This document shows positions 40,357 through 40,842 of a stretch of DNA of 40,842 bases, in pieces (position 1 is the first letter of the stretch; the number at the start of each line of letters is the position of its first letter). The stretch is taken from assembly GCF_001718195.1 (NCBI RefSeq), contig NZ_MCNV01000044.1, positions 1-40,842 of the forward strand, read 5' to 3'. The notes under the pieces were generated by a model. That model saw nothing but the letters and a program-made list of their open reading frames with translations. It was not told the origin of the DNA and made no database searches. Made by a program: the position numbers and the translations under genes. This DNA is from Paraburkholderia nodosa. Its GTDB lineage: Bacteria > Pseudomonadota > Gammaproteobacteria > Burkholderiales > Burkholderiaceae.

Positions 40357-40386
40357 TTGAGGAAGTCTGTGTACGGTGTATGAACG

Positions 40387-40455
40387 TCACGATTCCCACG
40401 ACTCGCCATTGGCGGTCATGGTGCACATCATGAAATTTCGCGCGTCGTAGTTCAT
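40387..40455 (-). CDS. Possible 22-residue small protein
   Basis: A minus-strand open frame MNYDARNFMMCTMTANGESW and two more residues, then TGA. It ends about 30 bases before a terminator. There is no Shine-Dalgarno sequence before the ATG, but a perfect TTGACA lies 30 bases upstream, so a leaderless message is conceivable. No family is recognised; it could also be the relic of a longer gene. Confidence 0.25.
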   Translation of the reverse strand: MNYDARNFMMCTMTANGESWES

Positions 40456-40490
40456 GACCGGAGGTTGCCGTTCTGGAGCGTAGCTGTCAA

Positions 40491-40517
40491 TAGCGATTCG
40501 GAAATTGTTAGCGATTC
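40491..40517. repeat. Two direct copies of TAGCGATTC
   Basis: The 9-base sequence occurs at 40491-40499 and 40509-40517, 18 bases apart, directly upstream (minus strand) of the TTGACA at 40490-40485. The arrangement resembles tandem binding sites of an activator, or it may be a chance repeat near an element end. Confidence 0.5.
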
Positions 40518-40676
40518 AGGCAGTCGTCACGAGCGGCTCAAATTGGCCGAGGCCGTGTAAAAACGCGCAGAACGGCCGACCGGTGACGCGCGGTTGGGCA
40601 CGCAGTTACGTTAGGCCGAGACGCAGGCAGGTGACGTGATCGTTTTTACTGGCAAACGACATCGGCGCGTGGGAGT

Positions 40677-40842
40677 TCACGCGCCTGCGAGCTTCATTGC
40701 ACGCATCGTCTTTGCGAACCCGAGAATCCTGATGACCCGTTTTAGGTTGTAGGCCAGCACGTGCAAACTCATTTCAGCAGCGACATGACCAAGTCCGCGC
40801 GTCTGGAAGTGCGTCGAACCCATCCAGTGCTTGAGCGTGCCG
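40677..40842 (-). CDS. IS1182-type transposase, C-terminal part (cut by window edge)
   Basis: The last 55 codons of a DDE transposase, with the rest beyond the window. Translated on the minus strand it reads TLKHWMGSTHFQTRGLGHVAAEMSLHVLAYNLKRVIRILG (in pieces), then AKTMRAMKLAGA and a stop. The GTLKxWMG, TEMSLHVLAYNLKR pattern is the hallmark of IS1182/IS5-superfamily transposases common in proteobacteria. This marks the right border of the accessory segment. Completeness and copy number cannot be judged. Confidence 0.85.
   Translation of the reverse strand, partial: GTLKHWMGSTHFQTRGLGHVAAEMSLHVLAYNLKRVIRILGFAKTMRAMKLAGA

Larger units (their letters stand above)
40202..40676. other. Region between the GNAT gene and the IS1182-type transposase
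   Basis: 475 bp with no protein gene of normal size. It contains, on the minus strand, a 22-residue open frame (40387-40455), a terminator (40331-40356), a perfect TTGACA at 40490-40485 and two direct repeats of TAGCGATTC. The end of the insertion sequence should lie somewhere between 40500 and 40676 but I could not define its inverted repeat. Confidence 0.5.

Noticed and set aside
1..40842. CRISPR arrays, rRNA and tRNA genes
   Set aside because: No regular direct repeats with spacers and no tRNA or rRNA signature were seen on reading both strands.

Overview
The window is high-GC, densely coded DNA typical of a Burkholderia-group betaproteobacterium (Paraburkholderia/Caballeronia-like). This rests on strong G/C third-position bias, long spurious antisense reading frames and the type of gene content (tkt-gap pair, MaeB-type malic enzyme, thiL-pgpA, DSD1-like amino-acid deaminase). 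No search could be run, so the genus is inference. Both edges are cut insertion sequences: an IS110-family transposase tail at the left and an IS1182-type transposase tail at the right.

Positions 335-16040 are mostly core metabolism and housekeeping. They hold tkt and gap on the minus strand; a spermidine-synthase-like gene, a VOC protein and rsmE on the plus strand; and a secreted RNase Sa/barnase-like ribonuclease with its barstar-type inhibitor on the minus strand. Next come maeB (minus), thiL, pgpA, pncC and a cupin gene (plus), a hybrid sensor kinase that has lost its kinase core, and pyrF (minus).

Positions 16139-26719 form one minus-strand sugar unit read from right to left: IclR regulator, KDGal kinase, KDPGal aldolase, SDR, AraFGH-type ABC importer, XylB-like aldose dehydrogenase, SMP-30 lactonase, aldose epimerase. 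Many of the joins are 4-base stop/start overlaps. It makes most of an oxidative De Ley-Doudoroff route (aldose to lactone to aldonate to KDGal to KDPGal to pyruvate plus glyceraldehyde 3-phosphate), but the aldonate dehydratase is absent here. A dyad overlapping the -35 of a good minus-strand promoter lies about 300 bp upstream of the IclR gene.

Positions 27219-31549 form a D-amino-acid unit: RidA, D-aminoacylase and an RpiR regulator on the minus strand, divergent from a DSD1-like PLP deaminase. Then come a MarR/DHA2 efflux pair with a perfect palindrome in front of the pump gene, an EcsC-family gene, an HSL-type esterase and a CHRD-domain secreted protein.

From about 36.2 kb the character changes: lower GC, non-coding stretches, broken genes and repeats. 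This part has a candidate small RNA with a strong terminator, a REC-HPt remnant of a second hybrid kinase ending at a cluster of TGTCCA palindromes, an ASCH gene, three GNAT acetyltransferase genes (one frameshifted in a six-base homopolymer), and the IS1182-type tail. It looks like an acquired or rearranged accessory segment.

No clearly novel multi-gene system stands out. The best leads are the two kinase-less REC-HPt relics, the RNase/inhibitor pair with an unusually long barstar, the candidate sRNA, and the predicted operators.
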